Counted from the first letter of the stretch, positions 31,271 to 42,468 are shown. The stretch: DNA of 64,000 bases from Methylococcales symbiont of Iophon sp. n. MRB-2018 (GCA_003666325.1 QPIL01000115.1:1-64000), one strand, 5' to 3'. The notes: generated by a model not told the origin, from the letters alone. Program-made: numbers and translations.

Positions 31271-31888
31271 ATGGCACGTAGCAAAAGCAGCAATCAATGG
31301 ATGCAAGAGCATTTTGATGATGAATATGTAAAAAAAGCCCAGGCTTTTGGTTATCGCTCTCGTTCCATTTTTAAATTGATGGAAATTCAAGAAAAGGATC
31401 AAATTATTAAACCAGGGATGAATGTAATTGACTTAGGTGCTGCACCTGGCGGCTGGTCGGAGTATGCGAGTAAAATTGTAGGCAAAAAAAATAAAGTGGT
31501 TGCTTTGGACTTATTACCAATAGATCCTATTCATGGCGTAGACTTTATACAAGGTGATTTTAGGGAAGAAGAGGTATTGCAGGCTTTATATAAGGTTATC
31601 AACGGTGTGCCAATTGACTTGCTTATGTCAGATATGGCACCTAATATGAGTGGAAATAAAGTGACGGATCAACCTCACTCGATTTATTTAGCTGAATTAG
31701 CGCTGTATACAGCACAAACGGTGCTTACTAAAGGAGGAACTTTTTTGATTAAAATGTTCCAAGGAGCTGGTTTTGATGAATATAAGAAACAAGTGGCATC
31801 TTCCTTTTCTAAGGTAATCATCAGAAAACCAAAATCATCCAGGGCAAGAAGTAACGAAGTATATATTTTAGCTAAAGGGTTTAAATAA
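31271..31888 (+). CDS. rlmE: 23S rRNA 2'-O-ribose U2552 methyltransferase
   Basis: RlmE (FtsJ/RrmJ) methylates the 2'-OH of U2552 in the ribosomal A loop. The 205 residues have the SAM-binding motif NVIDLGAAPGGWSEYA, the aspartate motif LLMSDMAPNMSG and the catalytic lysine segment GGTFLIKMFQGAGFDEY. It precedes ftsH as in most gammaproteobacteria. Confidence 0.97.
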   Translation: MARSKSSNQWMQEHFDDEYVKKAQAFGYRSRSIFKLMEIQEKDQIIKPGMNVIDLGAAPGGWSEYASKIVGKKNKVVALDLLPIDPIHGVDFIQGDFREEEVLQALYKVINGVPIDLLMSDMAPNMSGNKVTDQPHSIYLAELALYTAQTVLTKGGTFLIKMFQGAGFDEYKKQVASSFSKVIIRKPKSSRARSNEVYILAKGFK

Positions 31889-32038
31889 ATAAATTTAGCT
31901 ATATATTCATAGTAATAATTGTGTGTGATTATTGAAATGAAACCTATTTTATTGTGGCTAGCGTTACTTAAAATGTTTTTTTGATATGATTGCTTGGACT
32001 TTCAAACATGAGGGCCGTTCCGGTCAGGGGCGCGTAAC

Positions 32039-33976
32039 TTGAACGATATGTTTAAAAATGTAATTTTATGGGTTGTTATTGCCGTAGTTTTAATGTCGGT
32101 TTTTAATAACTTTGGAACTCGCTCAACACGTAGTGATAGTTCGATCTCTTATTCTCAATTTCTTGACTCAGTAAAAGCAGGTCAAGTCCAACAAGTTGTG
32201 ATTGACGAGCATTCTATTGTTGGGAAAATGCAGACGGGAGAGAAATTTAAAACCTATGCTCCTGATGATCTGCACTTAGTCGATGACTTATTGGCGAATG
32301 CTGTTGAAATCAAAGCTAAACCCCCTGAAGAACCATCAATGTTAATGACGCTTTTAGTATCATTTGGTCCCATTTTATTATTGATTGCTGTTTGGGTGTT
32401 TTTTATGCGCCAGATGCAAGGTGGTGGCGGCGGTCGAGGCGGCCCCATGGGTTTTGGTAAAAGTAAAGCTCGGATGCTGGATCAAGAGCAGAATAAAATA
32501 ACTTTTGCTGATGTTGCTGGTTGTGACGAAGCGAAGCAAGAAGTTGAGGAAATGGTTGATTTCCTTAAAGACCCTGGTAAATATCAAAAATTAGGGGGTA
32601 ATGTGCCTCGTGGTGCATTAATGGTTGGACCTCCCGGGACAGGTAAAACATTATTAGCCAGAGCTATTGCTGGTGAAGCCAAAGTACCTTTTTTTACTAT
32701 TTCTGGTTCAGATTTTGTTGAAATGTTTGTCGGTGTGGGTGCATCTCGCGTACGAGATATGTTTGAACAAGCCAAAAAACATGCGCCCTGTATTTTGTTT
32801 ATTGATGAGATTGATGCAGTAGGTCGTTCTCGTGGTGCAGGTTTAGGTGGTGGAAATGATGAAAGAGAACAAACATTAAACCAGCTTTTAGTTGAAATGG
32901 ATGGTTTTGAAGGTCATGAAGGTATTATTGTTATTGCTGCCACTAACCGTGCTGATGTTTTAGATAAAGCTTTATTACGTCCAGGTCGTTTTGATCGACA
33001 AGTTGAAGTGGGATTGCCTGATATCAAAGGTAGAGAGCAGATTCTTCAAGTACACATGAAGAAAGTTCCAGCAGATGAAGACGTTAAAGTTAAATATATT
33101 GCCCAAGGAACACCTGGTTTTTCAGGAGCAGATTTAGCTAATTTAATCAATGAAGCAGCTTTGTTTGCGGCACGTCAAAATAAACGATTAGTTGATATGA
33201 CTGATTTGGAAAAGGCAAAAGACAAGTTAATCATGGGTGTTGAACGTAAATCCATGGTCATGGATGAAAAAGAAAAAAAGATGACGGCTTATCATGAGGC
33301 GGGACATGCGATTGTTGGGAAAATTGTGCCAGAGCATGATCCTGTTTATAAAGTCAGCATCATGCCTAGAGGTCGTGCTTTAGGTGTGACCATGTTTTTA
33401 CCAGAAAAGGATCAATACAGTGCTAGTAAATGTAAACTAGACAGTATGATTTCCAGTTTATACGGAGGTCGTATTGCCGAAGAACAAATTTTTGGTTGGG
33501 AACAAGTCTCAACAGGTGCACAAAATGATATAGAACGTGCGACTGAATTAGCTAGAAATATGGTGACTAAATGGGGTTTGTCGCGTGTATTGGGCCCTTT
33601 GTCTTATGGTGAAGAAGATGGTGAAGTATTCTTAGGTCATTCTGTCACACAAAATAAATCTATTGCAGAAGGCACTGCCTGTACAATCAATGAAGAAGTC
33701 AGAAAAATCATTGACATGAATTATAAGCGGGCAGAGCAGATTCTTAGGGACAATAAAGATATTTTGCATACAATGGCTGAAGCTTTAATGAAGTATGAAA
33801 CCATTGATAAATATCAACTTGAAGATTTGTTGAACAGAAAACCTGTCAGAGAACCCAAAGGCTGGAATGATACACCACCCCCTTCAGATGGCGATGTTAA
33901 GGCTGATGGTAAAGATGAGAACAAAGACGCTAAAAGTGATGACGCATCTATAGATGGTGCGGCAGAGCATAATTAA
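32039..33976 (+). CDS. ftsH: ATP-dependent zinc metalloprotease FtsH
   Basis: FtsH is a hexameric membrane-anchored AAA+ protease that degrades misfolded membrane proteins and regulators. There are two N-terminal membrane helices around a periplasmic loop, then Walker A GPPGTGKT (residues 197-204), [12 protein letters not shown], the SRH region and the zinc site HEAGH. The start is TTG at 32039: AGGGG lies 8 bases upstream, and [11 protein letters not shown] matches the common family start, whereas the ATG at 32048 would leave the Shine-Dalgarno 17 bases away. Its regulators hflK and hflC are also in this window. Confidence 0.97.
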   Translation: MNDMFKNVILWVVIAVVLMSVFNNFGTRSTRSDSSISYSQFLDSVKAGQVQQVVIDEHSIVGKMQTGEKFKTYAPDDLHLVDDLLANAVEIKAKPPEEPSMLMTLLVSFGPILLLIAVWVFFMRQMQGGGGGRGGPMGFGKSKARMLDQEQNKITFADVAGCDEAKQEVEEMVDFLKDPGKYQKLGGNVPRGALMVGPPGTGKTLLARAIAGEAKVPFFTISGSDFVEMFVGVGASRVRDMFEQAKKHAPCILFIDEIDAVGRSRGAGLGGGNDEREQTLNQLLVEMDGFEGHEGIIVIAATNRADVLDKALLRPGRFDRQVEVGLPDIKGREQILQVHMKKVPADEDVKVKYIAQGTPGFSGADLANLINEAALFAARQNKRLVDMTDLEKAKDKLIMGVERKSMVMDEKEKKMTAYHEAGHAIVGKIVPEHDPVYKVSIMPRGRALGVTMFLPEKDQYSASKCKLDSMISSLYGGRIAEEQIFGWEQVSTGAQNDIERATELARNMVTKWGLSRVLGPLSYGEEDGEVFLGHSVTQNKSIAEGTACTINEEVRKIIDMNYKRAEQILRDNKDILHTMAEALMKYETIDKYQLEDLLNRKPVREPKGWNDTPPPSDGDVKADGKDENKDAKSDDASIDGAAEHN

Positions 33977-34000
33977 TAAGTGATAGAACCAAAAAAGAGA

Positions 34001-34029
34001 GGAGAGGGTTAAAACCTCTCCTTTTTTTT
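34001..34029 (+). terminator. Rho-independent terminator after ftsH
   Basis: GGAGAGG-GTTAAAA-CCTCTCC followed by eight T residues: a seven-pair perfect stem with an A-tract on the upstream side, about 25 bases after the ftsH stop. Confidence 0.92.
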
Positions 34030-34063
34030 GTAAAGTAGAAAACCTGATAGCTGGAAATGTTCA

Positions 34064-35398
34064 ATGGAAAAAAAATATTTTGGTACCGATGGAATAAGAG
34101 GTAAAGTTGGTATAGCTCCAATCACTCCAGATTTTATGCTTAAACTGGGCTGGGCAACGGGTCGTATATTTGCAGAAGAAGGGCATGGTTTTGTATTAAT
34201 TGGTAAAGATACCCGAATCTCTGGCTATATGTTTGAGTCTGCACTTGAAGCAGGTTTGTCTGCGGCAGGTGTAGATACTCGGTTATTAGGGCCTATGCCA
34301 ACCCCTGGGATAGCTTATTTAACCCAGACATTAAGAGCAAAAGCTGGAATTGTTATTAGTGCTTCACATAATCCTTATTATGATAATGGCATCAAGTTTT
34401 TTTCGGCAAGTGGGCGTAAATTATCTAGTGCAATTGAACATAAAATTGAAAAATACATAGATTCTCCAATGACTACAGTAGACTCTTCTAAACTCGGTAA
34501 AGCCAAACATCAGGTGGATGCAGCCGGGCGTTATATAGAGTTTTGTAAATCAACAGTCGCTACAAACATAGATTTTAAAAGCCTTAGAATAGTCGTTGAT
34601 TGTGCACATGGAGCGACTTATCACATAGCACCGCATGTTTTTAGTGAAGTGGGTGCAGAGGTTGTAACAATAGGTGCTGAACCAAATGGCCTAAACATTA
34701 ACGAAGAATGTGGTGCGACTAAACCCGAATTATTGGCTGAGAAGGTTATTGAGTTCCGTGCTGATTTAGGCATCGCATTGGATGGTGATGGTGATCGATT
34801 GACAATGGTCGACCATAAAGGGGAAATTGTTGGCGGTGATGAATTACTTTATATTATTGCAAAATCAAAACAGCAAGCAGGGGAATTAAAAGGGCATGTT
34901 GTTGGTACCTTAATGTCAAACCTTGGAATGGAGCACGCCTTAAAAAAAATAGGTATTAAATTGCTCCGTTCTAATGTAGGTGATAGATATGTGATGGAAA
35001 TGCTACTCAATAATCAGGCAACTCTCGGTGGCGAGGGATCTGGTCATATTATATGTTTAGATAAGACCACAACGGGAGATGGCATAGTCGCAGCGCTACA
35101 GGTATTAGAAGAAATACAAAAAAGCGGAAAAAACTTACATGAATTGAAGTCAGATGTGGATAAATATCCACAGCTATTATTGAATGTTAGAATTAACAAA
35201 AAAGTTAATTTGGATAAAATTGAGAGTATTAATAAAGCCGTTGCCACTGTCGAAAAGCAGTTAGCAGATAAGGGCAGAGTATTACTTAGAGCGTCAGGTA
35301 CAGAGCCTTTGATTCGTGTGATGGTCGAAGGTGAAAATGAAGCAGATGTGGTTCAGTATGCTAATTTTCTTGTCGATGAAGTTAAGAAAGCGGTTTAA
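34064..35398 (+). CDS. glmM: Phosphoglucosamine mutase
   Basis: GlmM converts glucosamine-6-phosphate to glucosamine-1-phosphate for UDP-GlcNAc, feeding peptidoglycan and lipopolysaccharide. The 444 residues have the phosphoserine at Ser101 in [12 protein letters not shown], the magnesium site DGDGDRLTM, the sugar-binding GGEGSGH and the phosphate-binding [12 protein letters not shown]. In E. coli folP lies between ftsH and glmM; here folP is absent and a terminator separates the two genes. Confidence 0.97.
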   Translation: MEKKYFGTDGIRGKVGIAPITPDFMLKLGWATGRIFAEEGHGFVLIGKDTRISGYMFESALEAGLSAAGVDTRLLGPMPTPGIAYLTQTLRAKAGIVISASHNPYYDNGIKFFSASGRKLSSAIEHKIEKYIDSPMTTVDSSKLGKAKHQVDAAGRYIEFCKSTVATNIDFKSLRIVVDCAHGATYHIAPHVFSEVGAEVVTIGAEPNGLNINEECGATKPELLAEKVIEFRADLGIALDGDGDRLTMVDHKGEIVGGDELLYIIAKSKQQAGELKGHVVGTLMSNLGMEHALKKIGIKLLRSNVGDRYVMEMLLNNQATLGGEGSGHIICLDKTTTGDGIVAALQVLEEIQKSGKNLHELKSDVDKYPQLLLNVRINKKVNLDKIESINKAVATVEKQLADKGRVLLRASGTEPLIRVMVEGENEADVVQYANFLVDEVKKAV

Positions 35399-35504
35399 TT
35401 GTTTCATCTGAATCCACTTTAAAAGTAGATTTGGTTTCTTGTTATTTTAGGGTTATATATTGAATATGGTATTATTCCCCCCCTTTTTATGAGTCATATT
35501 AAAT

Positions 35505-36230
35505 ATGTGTTTTAGTGCAAATATGTCGCTTGGATTAGGTTTAGCTGGGCTAATGGCTTCCAGTGTGACTTTTTTAGATAAAAGTGAGCCTATGTGGGTT
35601 CGTGTTGCACGAGCTTACGCTATTCTCCACTTCTCTTTAATGGAGTTTATTCAATATTTTGCTTATCCAGTTGCGGATCAATGCGGCTATGGGACAAATC
35701 TGTTTCTAAGTGAAATATCAACCTATCATATTAGTCTTCAAGCATTAGCCATCATGCCAGCATTAGCGACTTATTCATCAGATAAAACCGCATTAAAAAA
35801 AGCAACTCTGTTAGCCATGTGTTTAAGCGGTAGTTTTCTGGTTTTTAACTTTCTTCCCTCACAATGGCATTTATTTGATATGACAGCTAATTTCATAGGA
35901 GATTTTGTAGCCTGTATTTTTATGGGTAAATATCATGTAGGTTACAATATTCCAAGTGCATTTGGTTTAGTAGTGAACTGGGGCTCATTTTTTGGATTAG
36001 CACTTAGTGGTTTTGTCTGGAAACATAATTGGAGAATTGCGAGTTATCATCTGGCTGGTTCAATTTTCACCTTATTTGTACCGCAGTGGTTTTTTGGTGT
36101 AACAACGGGAGAAGCGGCTGCGATGTATTGTTTTTATTCAATACCTCTAACAATGAGTTTTATGCCTTGCTTTAACAAATATTTTATTGCAAAACCGCCA
36201 GAAGTTCAGGGAGAGTTTGCCTCCTCCTAG
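35505..36230 (+). CDS. Uncharacterised polytopic membrane protein (MCFSA start)
   Basis: 241 residues with about seven hydrophobic helices. The N-terminus MCFSANMSLGLGLAGL and the following helix arrangement recall the DUF5765/DUF6629-type membrane proteins, which begin with Met-Cys-(F/W)-S; that match is from memory and needs a profile search. It has histidines and cysteines in loops but no motif I can assign to a function. It is transcribed alone between glmM and dispersed element copy C. Confidence 0.6.
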   Translation: MCFSANMSLGLGLAGLMASSVTFLDKSEPMWVRVARAYAILHFSLMEFIQYFAYPVADQCGYGTNLFLSEISTYHISLQALAIMPALATYSSDKTALKKATLLAMCLSGSFLVFNFLPSQWHLFDMTANFIGDFVACIFMGKYHVGYNIPSAFGLVVNWGSFFGLALSGFVWKHNWRIASYHLAGSIFTLFVPQWFFGVTTGEAAAMYCFYSIPLTMSFMPCFNKYFIAKPPEVQGEFASS

Positions 36231-36238
36231 AGGATTGA

Positions 36239-36561
36239 CTAAGCAGTCATCCCTTAAAAACACAACAACCATTTGATTTATAACAGTAAATTAAACAAAA
36301 ACCATAAACAAAACAAGCAGTATTTGGTAAAATAACAGCTATTCCTTGGTCGTTTTACTGATAAAACATACTAACAAAATCAACCCCAACCCCAACCCCA
36401 GAGCAACCAAACCTCTTTCATTCAGAGTTATTTGTTGAAAATGGTATAAGATCCGCGTCACTCCCACATGTTACAAGCAGAAATTCAGGTGTTTAAAACT
36501 AGATTTCCGACAACAGACTTCGGGAATGACATGTAGTAACAGAAGTTCCAGTTACCTTAGC
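36239..36561. repeat. Dispersed ~300-bp element, copy C
   Basis: Full copy from gcagtcatcccttaaaaaca to the array. The minus strand keeps a full-length tail QQITLNERGLVALGLGLGLI followed by the hydrophobic stretch, SKTTKE and a stop. The Gly-Leu run is expanded by slippage of a ggggtt hexamer relative to copy B. The REP-like palindrome (gatttccgacaac paired with cgggaat) follows. Confidence 0.9.
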
Positions 36562-36594
36562 CCTGAGTCTTGAGTCTTGAGTCTTGAGTCTTTT
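36562..36594. repeat. Heptanucleotide tandem array 6 (TCTTGAG)
   Basis: About four to five TCTTGAG units abutting dispersed element copy C. The ~240 bases between here and the methionine-rich lipoprotein gene show no gene; the AAGGAA before that gene is its ribosome binding site. Confidence 0.88.
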
Positions 36595-36832
36595 TAACCC
36601 ATATTCTGTGATTTTATTTGACACTATCCTTATAAAGCGGTATCTTGCATTTTTAAAAAGAGTCCGCTTGGCATCACAAATTTTGCCGTTTTGTGTAAGT
36701 CATTGAATTTAAGCAGTAGATTTTTTTAAAATTATTCTTTACATGATAGTGAATAATTTTTTTATAAAAGTCACAAAAATAGGCTAAGATAACAATTTAA
36801 CATTTTAACATTTATAGAATAAGGAATTAGTT

Positions 36833-37183
36833 ATGAAAATTGTACACATTTTAATCCCCATCGTTGCTTTTGTGCTATTAGCTTGTGAAGATCCATCAAC
36901 AGAAAGCATTGTTGAGTCCGCTACTCCAAAGACTGAAACTGCTATTCCAGCGGCAACAATGGCTGAAGAAGTTAAGGTTGAAGCGACAACAAGTGAAGCT
37001 GTTGAAAAAGTAGTGGATATGGATATGGATATGAAGATGGATAAAAATATGAATATGGATATGAAGATGGATAAAGATATGAATATGGAAATGAATATGG
37101 ATAAAGCAGAAACTGTAGAAGCCACTGAAGATATGATGATGACTGAAGAGGTTGATGCTAGCAAAATGGAAGCTACTAAATAG
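36833..37183 (+). CDS. Methionine/aspartate-rich lipoprotein
   Basis: A 116-residue lipoprotein: hydrophobic signal with lipobox LLAC, so Cys18 would be lipidated. A Thr/Glu/Ala-rich linker follows, then a stretch at about residues 64-92 with 12 methionines in alternating Met-x-Met spacing. At DNA level this is a ~30-bp tandem repeat encoding MDMKMDKNMN, repeated nearly three times. Met-x-Met and Met-acid clusters are known Cu(I)/Ag(I) ligands in other proteins, and a methanotroph needs copper for particulate methane monooxygenase, so a periplasmic copper-binding role is a plausible inference. I do not recognise a named family. AAGGAA precedes the ATG. Confidence 0.75.
   Translation: MKIVHILIPIVAFVLLACEDPSTESIVESATPKTETAIPAATMAEEVKVEATTSEAVEKVVDMDMDMKMDKNMNMDMKMDKDMNMEMNMDKAETVEATEDMMMTEEVDASKMEATK
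37017..37110 (+). repeat. In-gene 30-bp tandem repeat
   Basis: Units of atggatatgaagatggataa plus ten bases, nearly three copies, in frame within the methionine-rich lipoprotein. The period is a multiple of three, so slippage would change the number of ten-residue units without breaking the frame. Confidence 0.85.
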
Positions 37184-37354
37184 TCAACCCTTAAAAACAT
37201 CATAACAGTTTGATTTATAACAATAAACAAAACAAAATACATAGATAAATCAAACAGTATTTGGTAAAATAACACTTATTTATTGGTTGTTTTTCTGATA
37301 AAAATAGACTAACAAAATAAACCCCAAACACAGGGCAACTAAACCTCTTTCATT
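37181..37354. repeat. Dispersed element, truncated copy D
   Basis: Left half of the ~300-bp element, starting at the stop codon of the methionine-rich lipoprotein (tagtcaacccttaaaaac) and ending at cctctttcattctgag, where the others continue with REP sequence. No heptamer array follows. The break point is followed by GAGGTCTC, which resembles a MITE end. Confidence 0.85.
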
Positions 37355-37472
37355 CTGAGGTCTCGTATTAATGGTTGCCCGTGCCTAGAATTTGAAAAAG
37401 TGGCTAGTAATGGCGGATATTTTTTATTTAGGTTTTTAGGGTTAACTAAGTAAGAACGTCTGTTTGAATACA

Positions 37473-37516
37473 AAACCAGTCAACATGGCAGACCATGTTT
37501 GACTGGTTTTTTTTTG
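37473..37516. terminator. Terminator downstream of rsgA
   Basis: AAACCAGTCAACATGG-CAGA-CCATGTTTGACTGGTTT forms a long stem with one bulge and T-runs on both sides, so it can act in both directions. On the minus strand it ends two bases from the rsgA stop codon. Confidence 0.88.
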
Positions 37517-37517
37517 C

Positions 37518-38396
37518 TCAAAGCGTTGGTATTTTTTCTCTTAATTTTAAAAAACGCTGATAACGTAATGTTGAAATATCTCCTGTTTCAGCAGCTAATC
37601 TAACGGCACAGCCCATGTCCTGAACATGACGGCAGTCATTAAACTTACATTGTTCAAGTAGTGGTTGAAACTCACGGTACCCCCATGCTAACTGCTTTTC
37701 AGTTAAATCTGCTAAGCCAAAAATAGCAACGCCAGGGCTATCTATTAAATCCCCCCCTTCAGGCAAATGATAAAGTGTTGCGGCCGTTGTGGTGTGTCGC
37801 CCATGTTTAGTAATTTTAGAAACGGTATTTGTCTTTAACTGCTTATCAGGTATTAATACATTGGTTAAAGAAGATTTACCGACTCCAGATTGTCCGGTAA
37901 AAATATTAGTATAGTTGTTTAAAGCTATTTTTAATTCTGTAATACCACTGTTTTCTGACGCACTCACTCTATGGATGGGGTATGACAGTGATTGATAGGG
38001 TTGGAGCTGGTTTTCTATTTGTTCAGATTGTAAGTCCACTTTATTAAACACTAAAACAGCAGCTATGTTTTTGTTTTCACAAATTGCTAGGTATTGATCA
38101 ATGAGCAGAAAGTCGCAAGCAGGTTCAACTGCAAATACAATATAAACTTTATCAATATTGGCTGCTACTGGACGTGTTTTATTATTTCTACTAGGTCTTT
38201 GCAATAAAGATCGTCGAGGTAAAAGCTGTTCAATTCGACCTTGATCAGATGATGTTTTAGATATCATCACCTGATCGCCTACCGTGACTGTTTCTAGTTT
38301 ACGGCGAGTTTGACATAAATAAATTTTTTCTGAGGACTCAACAGCGATTCCTTGTCCTAAATGCGATATAACAAGTCCTTGTTGTAACTCAGTCAT
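37518..38396 (-). CDS. rsgA: Small ribosomal subunit biogenesis GTPase RsgA
   Basis: RsgA is a circularly permuted GTPase that acts late in 30S maturation. Order of motifs in its 292 residues: OB fold at the N-terminus, G4 (VFNKVDL), G1 (GQSGVGKSSL), G3 (DSPGV), then the zinc-binding C-terminus CKFNDCRHVQDMGCAV. The permuted G4-G1-G3 order is diagnostic. Its start codon shares one base with the stop of the upstream M48 protease gene (TAATG), so the two are coupled. Confidence 0.96.
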   Translation of the reverse strand: MTELQQGLVISHLGQGIAVESSEKIYLCQTRRKLETVTVGDQVMISKTSSDQGRIEQLLPRRSLLQRPSRNNKTRPVAANIDKVYIVFAVEPACDFLLIDQYLAICENKNIAAVLVFNKVDLQSEQIENQLQPYQSLSYPIHRVSASENSGITELKIALNNYTNIFTGQSGVGKSSLTNVLIPDKQLKTNTVSKITKHGRHTTTAATLYHLPEGGDLIDSPGVAIFGLADLTEKQLAWGYREFQPLLEQCKFNDCRHVQDMGCAVRLAAETGDISTLRYQRFLKLREKIPTL

Positions 38397-39646
38397 TATG
38401 CTGTTTGCATTTTGGATTCCAAGTGTGCAATACGAATAGCAGCGGGTGGATGGCTGTAATGAAAGGCAGAGAATAAAGGGTCAGGAGTTAAAGTGCTAGC
38501 ATTTTCTTCATACAGTTTGACCAAACCACTGATCATTTTGCTGGGTTTAGCATTTTGTGAAGCGAAATCATCGGCTTCAAATTCAAACTTACGTTGAAAG
38601 TAAGCACTAATAGGTTGCATAAAAATAGTGAAGACAGGAGACACCAGCATAAACAACAAAAGTGCGGCAGCATTTGAATGGGTATCAACACCTAAACCAC
38701 TAAAAAACCAGTCTTGAGTGATTAACCAGCCTAAAACAGCAAAACTGCATAATGTGGTGATAGAAGATGCAATGAGCATTTTTATGACATGTTTACATTT
38801 AAAATGGCCTAATTCGTGAGCTAAAACGGCTTCAAGCTCTTCATCATCTAACGATTCGATCAAAGTATCATAAAATACAATTCTTTTATTACTACCAAGC
38901 CCTGTAAAATAGGCATTACCATGTCCTGAGCGTTTAGAACCATCCATAATATAAATACCATTACTACTAAAGCCACAGCGGTTTAATAAACTTTGAATTC
39001 GATCCTTTAAAGAACCTTCTTCCATAGGCGTAAATTTGTTAAATAAAGGAGCAATTAGTGTAGGGAAAAGCCAGCTCATTAATAAAGAAATACCCATCAA
39101 AATAGCCCAAGCGTATAACCACCATAAAGAGCCTATACTATCCATTACCCAAATCAGCAATGCCAAAATAGGGGTGGCAATCACTATGACTAATGTTAAG
39201 GAAATCAGTTGATCTTTAAAAAACTGAGCAAGCGTACTTTTGTTAAAGCCAAACTTTTCTTCAATGACAAAAGTACCATATAAGCTGGTGGGAATTTCAA
39301 CCACAGTCATAACTAGAAAGATAGTAGCGATAGCCGCTAAATCAGCCATCATGGGCGATAAGTTGAAAGATGTCCAAAAATCAAAAGCAAGACTAATTCC
39401 ACCACCTAAGGTTAATAAAAGCAGGAAAACGATACCAATAATGCTATCGACATCGCCTAACTTACCTTTTACTACGGTATAATCGGCAGCTTTTTGATGA
39501 GCATCAAGAGCAACCGTATCTTTAAATGCTTCAGGAACAGCTTCTCTATGGTTTAAAACAAATGATTTTTGACGAATAGAAAGCCAAAATTGGATAGTAT
39601 AAGAAAAAACTAAAGCGATTAAAAATATAACTGTGAATGTATGCAT
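38396..39646 (-). CDS. M48 family membrane metallopeptidase (Ste24/CaaX protease-like)
   Basis: 416 residues with several membrane helices and the zinc site HELGHFKCKH, with a downstream Glu in FEFEADDFA. The long N-terminal membrane region (about 200 residues before the catalytic domain) identifies the Ste24-like M48 subgroup and not HtpX. In bacteria these take part in membrane protein quality control. The order orn / M48 / rsgA, with orn divergent, is common in gammaproteobacteria. Confidence 0.93.
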   Translation of the reverse strand: MHTFTVIFLIALVFSYTIQFWLSIRQKSFVLNHREAVPEAFKDTVALDAHQKAADYTVVKGKLGDVDSIIGIVFLLLLTLGGGISLAFDFWTSFNLSPMMADLAAIATIFLVMTVVEIPTSLYGTFVIEEKFGFNKSTLAQFFKDQLISLTLVIVIATPILALLIWVMDSIGSLWWLYAWAILMGISLLMSWLFPTLIAPLFNKFTPMEEGSLKDRIQSLLNRCGFSSNGIYIMDGSKRSGHGNAYFTGLGSNKRIVFYDTLIESLDDEELEAVLAHELGHFKCKHVIKMLIASSITTLCSFAVLGWLITQDWFFSGLGVDTHSNAAALLLFMLVSPVFTIFMQPISAYFQRKFEFEADDFASQNAKPSKMISGLVKLYEENASTLTPDPLFSAFHYSHPPAAIRIAHLESKMQTA

Positions 39647-39739
39647 GGGTGTCTTATTAAACAGGTTGATTTTAAGGATTAGCTATACAGATTAGCCAAT
39701 GCTACAATTTATTGCAACTCTCTTCATTATGGAAACGAA

Positions 39740-40285
39740 ATGGCAGTGGATTCTAGCAACTTAATCTGGATTGATCTAGAAATGACAGGACTTGATCCTG
39801 ATAATGATTTAATTATTGAAATTGCAACGATAATTACCGATAAAAATCTAAACATACTTGCAGAAGGCCCAGTGTTAGCGGTGCATCAACCTGATGTTGC
39901 CATAGCAGCCATGGATAAATGGAACCAGACGCATCATGGACAATCTGGACTGATTGAGCGCATCAAAGCATCAAGTCTTGATGAAGCAGAAGTCGAAAGA
40001 CAAACGCTTGAATTTTTACAGCAATGGGTGCCAGCCGATAAGTCACCTATTTGCGGCAATAGTATTTGTCAGGACAGACGGTTTCTTTATCGCTATATGC
40101 CCAAACTGGAAGCTTATTTTCATTATCGTAATCTGGATGTTTCGACCTTAAAAATATTGGCTGGGCAGTGGGCACCCGAATTATTAGAGGGTTTTAAAAA
40201 GAAAAGTGCGCATCAAGCTTTAGCCGATATTATTGAGTCTATAGCAGAATTAAAATATTATCGCGAACACTTTATTAAGTATTAG
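39740..40285 (+). CDS. orn: Oligoribonuclease
   Basis: Orn degrades 2-5-nucleotide RNA and the c-di-GMP product pGpG to mononucleotides. It is a DEDDh exonuclease: [11 protein letters not shown] holds the first Asp/Glu pair, [13 protein letters not shown] the third motif, and [10 protein letters not shown] the fourth with its His and Asp. 181 residues is the usual length. It is divergent from the M48 protease gene with a 93-base spacer that contains both promoters. Confidence 0.97.
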   Translation: MAVDSSNLIWIDLEMTGLDPDNDLIIEIATIITDKNLNILAEGPVLAVHQPDVAIAAMDKWNQTHHGQSGLIERIKASSLDEAEVERQTLEFLQQWVPADKSPICGNSICQDRRFLYRYMPKLEAYFHYRNLDVSTLKILAGQWAPELLEGFKKKSAHQALADIIESIAELKYYREHFIKY

Positions 40286-40353
40286 GAGAGCAGATGCAAA
40301 GGTTAAGGTTAACAAGAGCTTAACAGCTCAAGCCTGTTTCTTTTGTATTTTTA

Positions 40354-41067
40354 ATGTATATGAATCAAATTGTTGCAGTTGCTTTGGGTGGAGCTTTTGG
40401 TGCTGTATTTCGTTTTCTTATTACCACTGGGGTTTATCAGTGGCTGGGGCGTGGTTTTCCCTATGGCACATTAACCGTTAATATTATAGGTTCGTTTTTA
40501 TTAGGTTTAATGACAGAAGCCTTATTGTTGCAGCGTGTTGCTTTATCAATGGAATATCGTTCAGCGATTTTAATTGGTTTATTGGGTTCTTTAACGACAT
40601 TTTCGACATTTTCTTTAGATACATTATATTTAATTGAACAAGGTCAGATTAGTAAAGCATCGCTCAATATAGTGTTAAATGTTTTTGTCTGTCTTCTGGC
40701 TGTCTGGATAGGTTTAGCAATAACAAAAACCTTGTTCCTATATGCTGATGGTAGCTTGCCCCTCATAGGAGGGCATTATCCGTATGCCTTACTTGCCATC
40801 AACTTTCTAGGTGCATTGCTTATTGCTTGTGTGAGTGCAATATTATTAACTAAAACTAATCTGACGTTAGCATATAGTACAAGCATTAATGTTATTTTAA
40901 TCGGCATCTTTATCACCCTATCCAGTCATTATTTAGTACTCTATTTTGTTGAACAAGGACATACTTTTGAATCGCATTTCAAAGCTATGGCTATTTCGTT
41001 AAGCAGTAATATTATATTTTGTAGTATTGCCTTATGGATGGGCAGACTCATAAGCAAACAAATTTAA
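40354..41067 (+). CDS. crcB: Fused tandem CrcB/Fluc fluoride channel
   Basis: Bacterial Fluc channels are ~125-residue, four-helix proteins that pair in antiparallel orientation and export fluoride. This one is 237 residues. The first half has Arg20 (GGAFGAVFRF), Asn43 (GTLTVNIIGSFLLG) and the Phe-box TTFSTFS (81-87). From about residue 143 it repeats: YPYALLAINFLGALL matches FPYGTLTVNIIGSFLL, and ILIG...LYFVEQGH matches ILIG...LYLIEQGQ. The second half lacks helix 1 and its Phe-box reads LSSHYLV, so it looks structural. Starting at helix 2 would invert it relative to the first half. No fluoride riboswitch is evident upstream. Position before serS is a conserved one for crcB. Confidence 0.87.
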   Translation: MYMNQIVAVALGGAFGAVFRFLITTGVYQWLGRGFPYGTLTVNIIGSFLLGLMTEALLLQRVALSMEYRSAILIGLLGSLTTFSTFSLDTLYLIEQGQISKASLNIVLNVFVCLLAVWIGLAITKTLFLYADGSLPLIGGHYPYALLAINFLGALLIACVSAILLTKTNLTLAYSTSINVILIGIFITLSSHYLVLYFVEQGHTFESHFKAMAISLSSNIIFCSIALWMGRLISKQI

Positions 41068-41190
41068 AACGTAGCTTACGGCAATGTGCGTTTTCCTTAA
41101 AAGTTCAAAATGAAGTGAGTAAGCAATACCCATCCTGTATGATCATCCTGCTCTTTTGAACCTGTTTTTCTTTTTATACTTTTTTGGTAA

Positions 41191-42468
<1,278 letters not shown>

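Noticed and set aside
36805-37275. 156-residue minus-strand ORF rich in Ile, Phe and Ser
   Set aside because: It is the antisense reading of the Met/Asp repeat of the lipoprotein, which has a signal peptide, lipobox and ribosome binding site on the plus strand.
40286-40353. Possible fluoride riboswitch before crcB
   Set aside because: The spacer is only 68 bases and I could not fit the conserved crcB-motif pseudoknot to it; only a weak GAGCT/AGCTC stem is present.
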